Shown here: positions 35,578-44,658 of the stretch, piece by piece
Position numbering within the stretch: the first letter of the stretch is position 1
How the letters are laid out: each line of letters opens with the position of its first letter
DNA from: Actinomadura cremea
Lineage (GTDB): Bacteria > Actinomycetota > Actinomycetes > Streptosporangiales > Streptosporangiaceae
Length of the DNA: 64,000 nt
Assembly (NCBI RefSeq): GCF_014648495.1
Contig: NZ_BMRF01000019.1
Coordinates: forward strand, 1-64,000
Reading direction: 5' to 3'
Position numbers and translations under genes: made by a program
Notes under the pieces: generated by a model
Told to the model about the DNA's origin: nothing
The model's database searches: none
Seen by the model: only the letters and a program-made list of their open reading frames with translations

Positions 35578-35957
35578 GCCCGCAGCCCCTCATCAGGCCC
35601 GCACGCATCGGCGCCGACGCCATAGGTAGGGCACAAGGCCACGGCCCGGTCGGTGGCGGCCAGCAGACGTTCGGCCGACCGCAGGAGATCCAGCAGCTCG
35701 GCCGCAGCGATGAAGTAGAACGACTGGCGGCCCTCGGCCCGGTAGTCCACCAACTTGCAGCCGCGCAGGCACGCCAGATGCTTGGACACCGTCGACTGCC
35801 CCAACCCCAGCTCACGGGTCAGATCCACCACCCGCGCCTCGCCGACTGCGAGCCGCTGCACGATCGACAACCGCACCGGATCGGCCAGGGAGTGGAACAA
35901 AGCAGCCGCCGGCGCCAGCCCGTCCAACGAAGTCATTCCACAATCAGAATCAATCAC
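35574..35957 (-). CDS. ArsR-family metal sensor, CmtR-like
   Basis: A 127-residue winged-helix repressor (LADPVRLSIVQRL; ELGLGQSTVSKHLACLRGCK). The Cys pair in LACLRGCKLV occupies the position of Cys57/Cys61 in mycobacterial CmtR, and a C-terminal Cys in AVALCPTYG is the likely third ligand, predicting Cd/Pb sensing. The GTG at 35957 or the ATG at 35936 could start it. It is first in an operon with the CDF exporter (ATGA overlap), so metal binding should derepress efflux. Confidence 0.88.
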   Translation of the reverse strand: MIDSDCGMTSLDGLAPAAALFHSLADPVRLSIVQRLAVGEARVVDLTRELGLGQSTVSKHLACLRGCKLVDYRAEGRQSFYFIAAAELLDLLRSAERLLAATDRAVALCPTYGVGADACGPDEGLRA

Positions 35958-36269
35958 GATGTGGCGATGATATGCCTTACTGGCGATTCGTCAAGTGCGG
36001 GCGGCGTTCACCTCGCCGAGCTGTGACACGGCATCCCGATTGCCGATCACACCGGCCCCTGTACTGCCCTCACGCCCGGTTCGTCGCCGTGGGGGCACGG
36101 CTTCGCGTCCAGAGCGGCTCGGTTCCGTGAGCGGTCGCGACCATATGCACCGGCATGGCGGCTCCGCGCCCTGCGTCTGGCCGCTTCGCGCCATATGTGA
36201 ACCCGATCATCACACGGAACGTCCCACAACGCCGCGCCACTTCGATCTCATCAGCATGACAGGACCCCC
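35958..36269. other. Intergenic stretch, no gene seen
   Basis: About 310 bases between the ArsR operon (leftward) and the excalibur-domain gene (rightward). It holds both promoters and an AT-richer segment near 35941-35990. Frames here show no coding-like pattern and no clear operator palindrome was found. Confidence 0.5.
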
Positions 36270-37019
36270 ATGTACCCACCACCACGCGGTCCGTATCCCG
36301 CTCAGCAGCGGGCGCGGACGACGGTGCCGCTGTTCGCCGCGATCCTCATCGGCGTCGGCAGCATGCTGTTCGGCTGCATCTCCGGTGCCGCCATCATGGC
36401 GGCGCCCGAGCCGAAGCAGACGCCGGCGTCCGCCACCCGGCCCGCCGAGTCGGCTACGCCCTCCAGTACCCCCACCCGCTCGGCACCCGCCGAGCCCTGG
36501 GAGAAGGTCTCCGCCAGCGACCGGAAGTCGTTCCTCTCCGTGCTCGGGGCCGCCGACCCCCGCCTCATCGACGGCGAGAACCAGATCAAGCGCGGGCTCC
36601 GCCGCGCCGTGACCACCTGCCGCGCCATCGAGAAGGACGGCCTGCAGGGCGGCAAGCTCGCGGTCTACATCTCGCAGACCTTCAGCGGCGGCCACGGCGC
36701 GGTCTCCATCACCGAGGGCCGCCGGCTCGACAAGGCGATCCGCCGGTGGATCTGCGCGCCGCTCGGGCTGGCCACCGCGAAACCGTCCGCGAAGCCGTCC
36801 ACCTCCCCGACCCGGTCCAAGACGCGTTCCGCGGCCCCGAAGCGCACCACGGCGCCCAAGCCGAGGAAGACGACCCGAGCGCCGGAACCGCGGACCGACC
36901 CGCGGTTCTCGTCGTGCGCGAAGGCCAACGCCGCCGGGTACGGCCCGTACCGCCGGGGCCAGCCCGAATACGCCTGGTACCAGGACCGCGACGGCGACGG
37001 GCTCGTCTGCGAGCGCTGA
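36270..37019 (+). CDS. Secreted or anchored protein with excalibur domain
   Basis: A 249-residue protein: cytoplasmic proline-rich start, one hydrophobic segment at about residues 19-44 (LFAAILIGVGSMLFGCISGA), a Thr/Pro/Ser linker, a helical domain (about 78-160) with a Cys pair at C117 and C157, a Lys/Pro-rich linker and a C-terminal excalibur calcium-binding domain with DRDGDGLVCER. It is therefore exported with an N-terminal anchor. Such proteins sit in the cell envelope; exact role unknown. AGGACC precedes the ATG. Confidence 0.85.
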   Translation: MYPPPRGPYPAQQRARTTVPLFAAILIGVGSMLFGCISGAAIMAAPEPKQTPASATRPAESATPSSTPTRSAPAEPWEKVSASDRKSFLSVLGAADPRLIDGENQIKRGLRRAVTTCRAIEKDGLQGGKLAVYISQTFSGGHGAVSITEGRRLDKAIRRWICAPLGLATAKPSAKPSTSPTRSKTRSAAPKRTTAPKPRKTTRAPEPRTDPRFSSCAKANAAGYGPYRRGQPEYAWYQDRDGDGLVCER

Positions 37020-37762
37020 GCCTGCACGAGCAGACCGGCGCCCCGCCCTCCGAGGGGTGCGGAGCGCCGGCTCATGGCCGCTGCTCCCCCGGCCGTACGT
37101 TCGTCGACCGGTCCGAGGGGTGGACGTGGCGGTCGGTCATCTGCTCGACCAGCTGCAGCTCGCCCGCGCGGAACGGCCGGACGTCTGGGACGCGCGGCCA
37201 TCGCCTCGGCGATCGGAACCGCCGGGCCGTCGCTGTTGCTGTTTCTACAGGCCACCGAGATATGCGGAGTTGACAATTCGGCTCGTCGGCAGCTGGTGCA
37301 CGCGGACCGTTTCAGCGGCACCGCACGGATCGCCTCACGGACGGTGTCAAGGGCTCGAGGGGGACGGACGCCCAGCATCACCGCCTCGCTGTGCAGGAAT
37401 CAGGGCGGTGGTGGAGCGGTGCGTCCGAGGGCGACTCCATGTCGCCGGAGTCGCCCCCGGACGATCGTGGGATCGGTCGCGGCTACACCTCCGTTAGTCA
37501 GCGGCCCTCACGGTGAAGGTGGAGCCGGTTTTCGTCGGAGGGTGCAGCGGAATGTCGCACTTGATCCGGCGCAGCACCTCGCTCCCACGAGGCCGATTGC
37601 GCGCGGCCTCTGTCTTACTGCGACGGGGCCGCGGGCAACCTACGGGAACGCGGAGAAGGGCTCAAACGGTTTTCCGCGGCGGTGGGCTCGGCATCGATGT
37701 CACCGCAGGTCGTGGCCGGCCGCGCCGCGTTGCCGTGCTTCCGATCTTCTGCTCGCGCGGGT
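37020..37762. other. Gene-free stretch before the ABC exporter cluster
   Basis: About 740 bases in which all frames have irregular third positions or many rare codons. No start with ribosome site, no family motif and no transposase signature was found. It precedes the long palindrome at 37763. Probably non-coding or heavily decayed. Confidence 0.5.
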
Positions 37763-37814
37763 CGAAGTGCGGCGTTGCCGACCTGGAGCTCCAGGTCGGC
37801 AACGCCGCACTTCG
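37763..37814. terminator. Perfect 52-bp palindrome downstream of the exporter operon
   Basis: Bases 37763-37788 are exactly complementary to 37789-37814, centred on GAGCTC. RNA from either strand would form about 24 bp of uninterrupted stem with an AGCT loop. It lies 44 bp beyond the stop of the leftward exporter operon and is best read as its terminator; it is unusually long and perfect. Confidence 0.75.
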
Positions 37815-37857
37815 GGCGACGGTGCCGCCCTCGCCGTCGCTGATTCCGCCGGCGGTT

Positions 37858-39573
37858 TCAGTCGCTTGCCGCCGATGCCATGGAGAGGTTCCAGTAGTCG
37901 GCATAGCGGCCACCGCGGCGCAGCAGTTCATCGTGGTCGCCTTCCTCCACGATCCGGCCGCCGTCCAGGAAGGCGATGCGGTCGGCGCGGCGGACGGTTC
38001 GCAGCCGGTGGGCGACCATCACGACCGTGCGGCCCGCCATCAGGCGCTCGATGCCGTCGTGGACGGCCGCCTCGTTCACCGGGTCCAGTGCGGAGGTCAC
38101 CTCGTCCAGCAGGACGATCGGGGCGTCCTTCAGCAGGGCCCGCGCGATCGAGACGCGCTGGCGTTCGCCTCCCGACAGCAGTGCGCCGCCCTCGCCGACG
38201 TCGGTCGCCCATCCCGCGGGCAGGCGCTCGATCACCTCGTCCAGCCGTGCGGCGGACGCCGCCGCCCGCACCTGGGCCTCGTCGGCGTCGGGGCGGCCGA
38301 GGCGCACATTCTCCTCGATGGTGCCGTCGAAGAGGTAGACGTCCTGGAAGACGATGGCGATCCGGGCCATCAGGTCCTCGGTGCCGATGGCGCGCACGTC
38401 CACGTCTCCGATGCGCACCGTGCCGTCGTCCACGTCGTAGAACCGGGCGAGCAACTGCAGGAGGGTGCTCTTGCCGGCGCCGGACGGTCCGACCACGGCG
38501 AGCCTCCGTCCCTCGGGCACCGACAGCGACAGCTCGTCGATGACCGTGCGGTCGCCGTGCTCGAAGGTGACGGACTCGAACCGCAGGCCGTGGTGGCGCG
38601 GCCGGACCGGATCGGGAGGTTCGGGCAGGGGCTCGGTGCGCAGGACCGCGTCGAGCCTGACCAGTTCGGAGCGCGCGCCGCGGATCTGGCTGCCGATGTC
38701 CGACAGCGACAGCAGCGGGTCGGCGCAGCGGGCGGCCAGCACCAGGATCGTCAGGACCTCCGCCGTTCCGATGTCCCCGCCGAGCGCGAGGTAGGCGCCC
38801 AGGACCAGCATCAAGGTGAACACCGCCTGCACGACGAGCGTCAGGCCCAGCGCGCCGGGGAGTATCGACAGGACGGTCCGGCGGGACGCGCGCTGGACCT
38901 CGCGCAGGGAGTCGTCGAGCAGCCGGAAGCGTTCGGTGGTGCGGCCCCCGGCGCGCAGCACCGGCTGGGCCTGCAGGTATTCGATGACCCGCCCGGCGGC
39001 CTGCTGGTCGCGTTCGTGGCGTTCGGCGTCGGTGGCGGCCGTCGAGCGTCCCGTCCAGATCTGGATCGCCGCCACGATCGGGACGGCGGCCAGCGCGGCC
39101 AGACCCATCCGCCAGTCGAAGGCGAGCATCACGGCGATGATCGTCAGCGGGGTCACGCAGGCGAAGATGAACGGCGCGAGCAGGTGCGCGATCACGCTCA
39201 TCGCCTGCAGGACACCGCGGCTGGCCATGACCGACACCTCGCCGACGCGGCCCGGGCTGTACCAGCCGATGGGCAGCCGGGCCAGGTGGTCGCCGAGCCG
39301 GTGGTACACGCCCCGCAGCAGCGTGGTCCCGACGCGGAAGCCGGACAGGTCGCTCACGTAGCGCAGGAGCGCGTAGACCGCGACGGCGGCGCCGAACGCG
39401 ATCAGCCAGGGCCAGGCGTCCTCGGGCGTGCTTCCGAGCAGTGCCCGCAGGACCGGGACCAGCAGTGCGTAGGACAGTCCCTCGACCACGGCCGTCGCCG
39501 TCATCAGGGCGATGGTGCGGCGGACGGGACGGGCGTAGTCGCGGCCCAGCACGCGCAGCAGCATTCGGATCAT
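37858..39573 (-). CDS. ABC exporter half-transporter (membrane plus ATPase), second subunit
   Basis: A 571-residue half-transporter. Six membrane segments span residues 15-300, then the ATPase: Walker A VGPSGAGKSTLLQLL near 365, the signature LLSGGERQRVSIARALL near 468, Walker B IVLLDEVTSALD and the switch His in VMVAHRLRTV. Its ATG overlaps the TGA of the first half-transporter gene (ATGA), so the two probably make a heterodimer. IrtAB/YbtPQ-like siderophore systems use this fold, and so do drug exporters; the cargo is undetermined. Confidence 0.92.
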   Translation of the reverse strand: MIRMLLRVLGRDYARPVRRTIALMTATAVVEGLSYALLVPVLRALLGSTPEDAWPWLIAFGAAVAVYALLRYVSDLSGFRVGTTLLRGVYHRLGDHLARLPIGWYSPGRVGEVSVMASRGVLQAMSVIAHLLAPFIFACVTPLTIIAVMLAFDWRMGLAALAAVPIVAAIQIWTGRSTAATDAERHERDQQAAGRVIEYLQAQPVLRAGGRTTERFRLLDDSLREVQRASRRTVLSILPGALGLTLVVQAVFTLMLVLGAYLALGGDIGTAEVLTILVLAARCADPLLSLSDIGSQIRGARSELVRLDAVLRTEPLPEPPDPVRPRHHGLRFESVTFEHGDRTVIDELSLSVPEGRRLAVVGPSGAGKSTLLQLLARFYDVDDGTVRIGDVDVRAIGTEDLMARIAIVFQDVYLFDGTIEENVRLGRPDADEAQVRAAASAARLDEVIERLPAGWATDVGEGGALLSGGERQRVSIARALLKDAPIVLLDEVTSALDPVNEAAVHDGIERLMAGRTVVMVAHRLRTVRRADRIAFLDGGRIVEEGDHDELLRRGGRYADYWNLSMASAASD

Positions 39574-41342
39574 CGGGACCGGTCTCCTCGCAGGACGCCG
39601 TCGGGGGTTTCGGTGTTCGCGGGACGGTGCGATCGCCAGAACGCGGCGAACTTCCCGCCGTGCGCGAGGAGTTCGGCGGGATCGCCGTGTTCGACGATCG
39701 CCCCGTTCTCCAGCATCACGACGGTGTCGGCGTCGGCGACCGTCTCCAGGCGGTGGGCGATGACCAGGACGGTGCGGTCGTCCTCGAGCGTCGTGAGGGC
39801 GCGGCGCACCGCCTGTTCGGTGTGCGGGTCGGCGAAGGCCGTCGCCTCGTCGAGCACCAGGACGGGCGCGTCGGCGAGCAGGGCGCGGGCGATCGAGACG
39901 CGCTGCGCCTCGCCGCCCGACAGCCCGGCCTCTTCGCCGATCACCGTGTCGTATCCGCGCGGCAGCTCGAGGATGCGGTCGTGGATGTTCGCGAGCCGGG
40001 CGGCGCGGACCACGTCGTCGAGGTCCGCGCTGGGCACGGCCAGCGCGATGTTGTCCGCGACGGACGCGCGCAGCAGCCGGACGTCCTGGAACACGAAGGA
40101 GACCGTCCGGTACAGCTCCCGGTCGGCGAGCTCGCGCAGGTCGACGCCGCCCAGGCTGACCGAGCCGTGGGTCGGGTCGAAGAACCGCGGCAGCAACTGG
40201 ACCAGCGTGGACTTCCCGCTGCCCGAGGGCCCGACGACCGCGGTGACCGTCCCCGGCTCGAGCACCAGGTCGATGCCGCGCAGCACCTCGTGGCCGGGTT
40301 CGTAGCCGAAGCGGACGCCGCGCAGCTCCACCCGGTGCCCGTGCGGGGCGGCCGGGTGCGCGGGCTCGGGCAGCGGCCGCACCGCGAGGACGTCCCGGAT
40401 CCGGCCGACGGCGCGGCGGGCGCCCTGCATGTCGTCGAAGCCGTGCCCGAGGGCCGCCACGGGAGCGGTCAGTCCGAGCCCGAGGAGCAGGAAGGGCAGG
40501 AGGTCGGCGGCGGCCATGGACCCGCCGTTGATCAGGGCCGCGCCGCCGGTCAGGACGACCAGCAGGACGAACGGCGGCGACAGCGCCGCCTGCATGCCGG
40601 CGGCGATCGCGGCCAGGCCGCGCACCATCCGGAGGAAGGTGTCGGCGAAATCGTCCGCGGCCGTGCGGAACCGCCGGTGGGCGCGCTCGGATCCGCCGAA
40701 CGCCTTGACCACCGAGATGCCCTGGACGAACTCGACGACCGAGCTCGCGATCCGTCCCATGCCCGCGTCGAACTCCTTCTGCTCGCGCAGCCGGGCCGGG
40801 GTCATCATCAGCGGGACGAGCGCCACGGCGAGCAGCACCGGGATCAGGGTGATGAGCGTGAGCCGCCAGTCGACGGTGAACAGGTAGACCAGCGACACCA
40901 GCGGCACCACGAACGCGGAGACCAGTTCGCCGGGGGTGTGGGCGATGAACGGGTGGACGGCGCTGACGTCCTCCCCCACGACCTTCGCCAGTTCGCCGGT
41001 GCGGCGCCGGGAGAACCAGCCGAGGGGCACGCGGCCGAGCCGTGCGGCCAGCCGGCGGCGGAGCGACAGTTGCACCCGGCCGTCGATGACGTGCCCGATT
41101 CCGGACGACGCGGCCGTGAACAGCAGCCGGACGAACAGGCCGGTCCCGCCCGCGATCACGACGAGGCGGACGTGGTCGTGGTCGATGGGGCCGGGCGACA
41201 GCAGGACGCGTCCCAGTTCGACGACCGCCAGCAGCGGCGCCAGGCCCGCGACGGCGCCGATCACCTGCAGGATCACGACGGCCGCGAAGCTCCAGAGGTA
41301 GGGGCGCAGCCCGGTGCCGTCCTCCGCGAGGCCGGTGGTCAT
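39570..41342 (-). CDS. ABC exporter half-transporter, first subunit
   Basis: A 590-residue half-transporter: membrane domain (residues 12-310; motifs VPLGWFSRRRTGELAKVVGE), then Walker A VGPSGSGKSTLVQLLPRF near 375, signature GLSGGEAQRVSIARALLADA and Walker B VLVLDEATAFADPHTE, where the usual SALD is replaced by AFAD. I chose the ATG at 41342 (GGGAGAG upstream), which overlaps the stop of the preceding cupin frame (ATGA). The open frame continues upstream only as antisense-like sequence. The partner is encoded directly downstream. Confidence 0.92.
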   Translation of the reverse strand: MTTGLAEDGTGLRPYLWSFAAVVILQVIGAVAGLAPLLAVVELGRVLLSPGPIDHDHVRLVVIAGGTGLFVRLLFTAASSGIGHVIDGRVQLSLRRRLAARLGRVPLGWFSRRRTGELAKVVGEDVSAVHPFIAHTPGELVSAFVVPLVSLVYLFTVDWRLTLITLIPVLLAVALVPLMMTPARLREQKEFDAGMGRIASSVVEFVQGISVVKAFGGSERAHRRFRTAADDFADTFLRMVRGLAAIAAGMQAALSPPFVLLVVLTGGAALINGGSMAAADLLPFLLLGLGLTAPVAALGHGFDDMQGARRAVGRIRDVLAVRPLPEPAHPAAPHGHRVELRGVRFGYEPGHEVLRGIDLVLEPGTVTAVVGPSGSGKSTLVQLLPRFFDPTHGSVSLGGVDLRELADRELYRTVSFVFQDVRLLRASVADNIALAVPSADLDDVVRAARLANIHDRILELPRGYDTVIGEEAGLSGGEAQRVSIARALLADAPVLVLDEATAFADPHTEQAVRRALTTLEDDRTVLVIAHRLETVADADTVVMLENGAIVEHGDPAELLAHGGKFAAFWRSHRPANTETPDGVLRGDRSR

Positions 41343-41749
41343 CGCTCTCCCGCCTTCGGCGCCGGGCGCGGCTCGGACCGTTGCTCCTGCCGGCTGCCGC
41401 GCGGGAGGGTGACGGCCATGATGCTGCTGGGGGTGTCCAGCTGGATGCGGTGCCAGCGTCCGCGCGGGACGATGGCGGCGGTTCCGGCCGCGAGCCTGAT
41501 CTCCTCCTCCTGCTGTTCCGGCGCTTCCGGGCGCAGGTAGAGGCGGATCTTCCCGATGAGGCAGGACACGACCTCCTCGGCCTCGGGGTGGATCTCCCAG
41601 TGGTCGGCGTGGACGTCGGCGTCGGTCTTGGCGTGGAAGGCGCGCAGCTGCCAGCCTCCGGGGTCGGGCTCCCGGGGCCCGGTGTGGATCGTGCCGCCCG
41701 GGCGCAGGTGGACGACGGACGCGAGAAGGTCGATCGGGGTGACGGTCAT
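41339..41749 (-). CDS. Cupin-domain protein (possible independent product)
   Basis: Starting at the ATG at 41749, a 136-residue protein with a cupin beta-barrel: HADHWEIHPEAEEVVSCLIG holds the first metal-binding motif (H-x-H-like, E) and GTAAIVPRGRWHRIQLDTPS the second (P-x-x-x-W-H). AAGGAG lies eight bases before the ATG. Upstream the frame is open into the MFS gene, so this may be a domain of a fusion. Its stop overlaps the ABC gene start. It may be a small-molecule sensor or isomerase for the exporter operon. Confidence 0.6.
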   Translation of the reverse strand: MTVTPIDLLASVVHLRPGGTIHTGPREPDPGGWQLRAFHAKTDADVHADHWEIHPEAEEVVSCLIGKIRLYLRPEAPEQQEEEIRLAAGTAAIVPRGRWHRIQLDTPSSIMAVTLPRGSRQEQRSEPRPAPKAGER

Positions 41750-43222
41750 GCCGGGACTCCTTCGGGTTGCCGGTCGGTCGCGGGCGGCGAGCAGATCGCG
41801 GTCGTCGGCCTGCTCGGACCGCGGTGGGATGGTCCGCAGGACGGTGACGGCGATGACGGCGGCGGCGAGCAGGAGCGCGGCGCCGAGGGCCATGCCGAGC
41901 GCGTATCCGTCGTTGAGCGCCTGTGGTGTGGCGGTCGGCCCGGTGCGGTCGTGCGCGAGCGTGCCGAGAGCCGCGAGCCCGAGCGAGGCGCCGATCTGTC
42001 GCGAGCTGTTGAGCAGGCCGGACGCGGTGCCGGTCTCGTGGGCCGCGACGCCGGTGGTGGCGGTGGAGACGATCGGCGCCAGGCAGAGCCCGAAGCCGGT
42101 GCCGACGACGATCGAGGGCCCCAGGACGTCGACGGCGAACGTGCCGTCGGGGCTGATCAGGCCGAACCAGGCGAATCCGGTCGCGGTCACCAGCCCGCCG
42201 ATGATCAGCAGGGTCCGGGGCGCGAAGCGGTAGCCGAGTTTGACCGCGAGCACGGAGCCGACGATCACCGCCAGTCCGAGCGGCAGGAACTCGATGCCGG
42301 TCCGGGCCGGTCCGTGGCCGAGGACGCGTTGCACGTAGAGGGACAGGAAGTAGAAGGCCGAGGCCATGGCCGCACCGGTCAGGAGGCTGTAGGCGTTGGC
42401 TCCGGCGACCGAGCGGTTGGCGAACAGGCCCGGCCGCACGAGGGGTTCGCGGGCGGTGGTCCGCTCGACGTGGACGAACGCGGCCAGCAGCGCGGCGGCG
42501 ACCGCCAGGGTCGCCAGCGTGACCGGTGAGGTCCACGCGTACTGGTCGGTGCGGACGATGCCGAACACCAGCAGGGTCATGCCCGCCGTGGCCAGGACGG
42601 CGCCGGGCACGTCCGGACGTCCGCCGCGGGCCGGGGGCGGGCCGGCGGCGACGCCCCGCCAGGCCAGGGCCAGGGCGACCGCGGCCATGGGCACGTTCAC
42701 GAACATCACCCAGCGCCAGCCGGCGTACTCGGTGAGCAGGCCGCCGATCAGGACGCCGAAGACGCCCCCGGCGGCGTTCGTCGCGCTCCACACCCCGAAC
42801 GCCCGGACGCGGGCCCTGCCCGTGGGGAACGTCGTGGCCAGCAGCGCCAGCGCGGCCGGGGCCAGGGCCGCGGCCCCGACGCCCTGCGCGGCACGGGCCG
42901 CGACGAGGTGGCCGGGCTCCTGGGCGAGGCCGCCGGCGAGGGAGGCGAGGCCGAACAGGCCGAGCCCGAGCAGCAGGACCCGCTTGCGGCCGTACCGGTC
43001 GGCGGCCTTGCCGCCCAGCAGGAGCAGCCCGCCGAAGGCGAGGGCGTAGGCGTGGATGACCCAGGTCAGGCCCACGGCGCCGAAGCCGAGCCCCGCGGCG
43101 ATCTGCGGGAGCCCGACGTTCACCACCGACAGATCCAGCGACACCATGAACTGCACGACGGCCACCGCGGCGAGGGTGAGCCCCGGCCGGGCGTCGGCGC
43201 CGACATTCGCCGTTCTCCCCAT
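41339..43222 (-). CDS. DHA2-type MFS exporter, in frame with C-terminal cupin
   Basis: From the ATG at 43222 a 627-residue product. Residues about 10-480 are a 14-segment MFS exporter (FMVSLDLSVVNVGLPQIAAG, motif A GGKAADRYGRKRVLL, motif C-like NAAGGVFGVLIGGLL). The frame then runs without a stop through a charged linker into a 136-residue cupin. A strong internal ribosome site (GAAGGAG) precedes an ATG at 41749, so the cupin may also be made alone. First gene of the leftward exporter operon and divergent from a two-component system. A later start is possible because the ribosome site at 43222 is weak. Confidence 0.85.
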   Translation of the reverse strand: MGRTANVGADARPGLTLAAVAVVQFMVSLDLSVVNVGLPQIAAGLGFGAVGLTWVIHAYALAFGGLLLLGGKAADRYGRKRVLLLGLGLFGLASLAGGLAQEPGHLVAARAAQGVGAAALAPAALALLATTFPTGRARVRAFGVWSATNAAGGVFGVLIGGLLTEYAGWRWVMFVNVPMAAVALALAWRGVAAGPPPARGGRPDVPGAVLATAGMTLLVFGIVRTDQYAWTSPVTLATLAVAAALLAAFVHVERTTAREPLVRPGLFANRSVAGANAYSLLTGAAMASAFYFLSLYVQRVLGHGPARTGIEFLPLGLAVIVGSVLAVKLGYRFAPRTLLIIGGLVTATGFAWFGLISPDGTFAVDVLGPSIVVGTGFGLCLAPIVSTATTGVAAHETGTASGLLNSSRQIGASLGLAALGTLAHDRTGPTATPQALNDGYALGMALGAALLLAAAVIAVTVLRTIPPRSEQADDRDLLAARDRPATRRSPGMTVTPIDLLASVVHLRPGGTIHTGPREPDPGGWQLRAFHAKTDADVHADHWEIHPEAEEVVSCLIGKIRLYLRPEAPEQQEEEIRLAAGTAAIVPRGRWHRIQLDTPSSIMAVTLPRGSRQEQRSEPRPAPKAGER

Positions 43223-43334
43223 CGTCAACGCACCCCGGTCCCCGCCGGCGCGGAGGCGCTCGGGTCGGGTGTCGGCGCGGGACGTGAGGGGCGGCGGCTC
43301 TGCGGGCGACGCGGCCCGGATCCGCCCTTGACTC

Positions 43335-43376
43335 GGAACGTTCGCATGCCGGACATCGTGGTGTCCGGGACGTTCC
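43335..43376. promoter_or_regulatory. Nested inverted repeats upstream of exporter operon
   Basis: Inner arms CCGGACA (43349-43355) and TGTCCGG (43362-43368) lie inside outer arms GGAACGT (43335-43341) and ACGTTCC (43370-43376), all perfect. They fall between the divergent MFS and histidine-kinase genes and may bind the adjacent NarL-type regulator. Confidence 0.5.
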
Positions 43377-43512
43377 GCGGTCGTCATGCCCGGGACGGCT
43401 CATTCGGCTGACGCCCGGGACGTACGATCGGCCCGACTACATCGCGGGGAGTACTGGTTTGTTACGACCTGCCGCCGAGGTCTCCCGGCGCGAAAGCCTC
43501 TAATCTGCACGA

Positions 43513-44658
43513 ATGAAGTTCTTGGACCGATGGGGGCCGCTCGCCCAGGACGGCCTGCTCGCCGCCGCGATGGCCGCCGTGGTGTCGGGCTTCCTGCTCA
43601 TCGGCACGCCCCGCGCGGGCGCGCTGGACCTCGCGGCCGTCCTCGCCGGCTCGGCCGCGCTCGTCGCCTGGCGGCGGGCGCCCCTGGTCTCGTTGCTCGT
43701 CAGCGTGGTCTGCATGCTCGCGGTCGCGGCGCACGTCCAGCCCGGCCCGGCGGTCGCCTACCCCGTGATGCTGTCGGTGTTCGCCGCGGTCTGGGCCGGG
43801 CATCTGCTCGTCGGGGCGCTGGCGGCCGTGGCCTTCCTCGGCGGCGGCCTGGCGGTGAACCTGCCCGGCGCCGACGGGGCCGGGCAGAACCTGGAGAGCA
43901 TGTCGCTGCTGGTCGGCTGGTTCGTCGCGGCCGGGGTGGCGGCGCTGGTGACCCGGCACCGGCAGGCGTACCTGGAGGAGGCCCAGCGGCGGGCCGCCGA
44001 GGCCGAGCGCACCCGCGAGGAGGCGGCCCTGCGCCGCGCGGGCGAGGAGCGGCTGCGCATCGCCCGGGAACTGCACGACTCGCTCACGCACAGCATCTCG
44101 ATCATCAAGGTGCAGGCCGGGGTGGCCGTCCATCTGGCGCGCAGGCGGGGCGAGGACGTGCCGTCCGCGCTGCTGGCCATCCAGGAGGCCAGTGGTGACG
44201 CCATGCGCGAGTTGCGCGCCACCCTGGAGGTGCTGCGCGACTCCGACTCCCCCGACGGCGAGGCGGCGGCCAGCGGCCTCGACCGGCTCGACGAACTGGT
44301 GGAGCGGGCCCGCTCGACCGGGCTGCCGGCCACCGTGACGGTCTCCGGCACACCGTCGGCGCTGCCCGACGAGGTGGACCGGGCCGCGTACCGGATCGTC
44401 CAGGAGGCGCTCACCAACGTCTCCAGGCACGCCGGCGGGGCCGCCGCGGCGGTGCGCGTCGACTACGGGGACGCGACGCTGGTCGTGCAGGTCGACGACG
44501 ACGGCAAGGCCGACCCGGACGACCCGCCCGTGCCCGGCACGGGCCTGCTCGGCATGCGCGAGCGCGTCGCGGCGCTCGGCGGGCGGCTGCGGGCCGAACC
44601 CCGCGCCGAGGGCGGCTTCACCGTGCGCGCGGAGCTTCCCCTGGGGGGAACGCCGTGA
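43513..44658 (+). CDS. NarL-family sensor histidine kinase (second system)
   Basis: A 381-residue kinase: hydrophobic sensor region in residues 15-155, phospho-acceptor His in IARELHDSLTHSISIIKVQA near 190, and HATPase_c motifs DRAAYRIVQEALTNVSRHAG and GTGLLGMRERVAALGG. It is highly similar in the kinase core to the protein at 32289-33404, while the membrane part differs. It is coupled to its response regulator by a GTGA overlap. Divergent placement suggests it senses the cargo of the exporter operon. Confidence 0.92.
   Translation: MKFLDRWGPLAQDGLLAAAMAAVVSGFLLIGTPRAGALDLAAVLAGSAALVAWRRAPLVSLLVSVVCMLAVAAHVQPGPAVAYPVMLSVFAAVWAGHLLVGALAAVAFLGGGLAVNLPGADGAGQNLESMSLLVGWFVAAGVAALVTRHRQAYLEEAQRRAAEAERTREEAALRRAGEERLRIARELHDSLTHSISIIKVQAGVAVHLARRRGEDVPSALLAIQEASGDAMRELRATLEVLRDSDSPDGEAAASGLDRLDELVERARSTGLPATVTVSGTPSALPDEVDRAAYRIVQEALTNVSRHAGGAAAAVRVDYGDATLVVQVDDDGKADPDDPPVPGTGLLGMRERVAALGGRLRAEPRAEGGFTVRAELPLGGTP

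Noticed and set aside
39570-43403. A 1277-codon open frame on the complementary strand
   Set aside because: Only the part from 41342 downward has protein-like composition and ABC motifs; the upstream part is Arg/Pro-rich out-of-frame sequence of the MFS and cupin genes.
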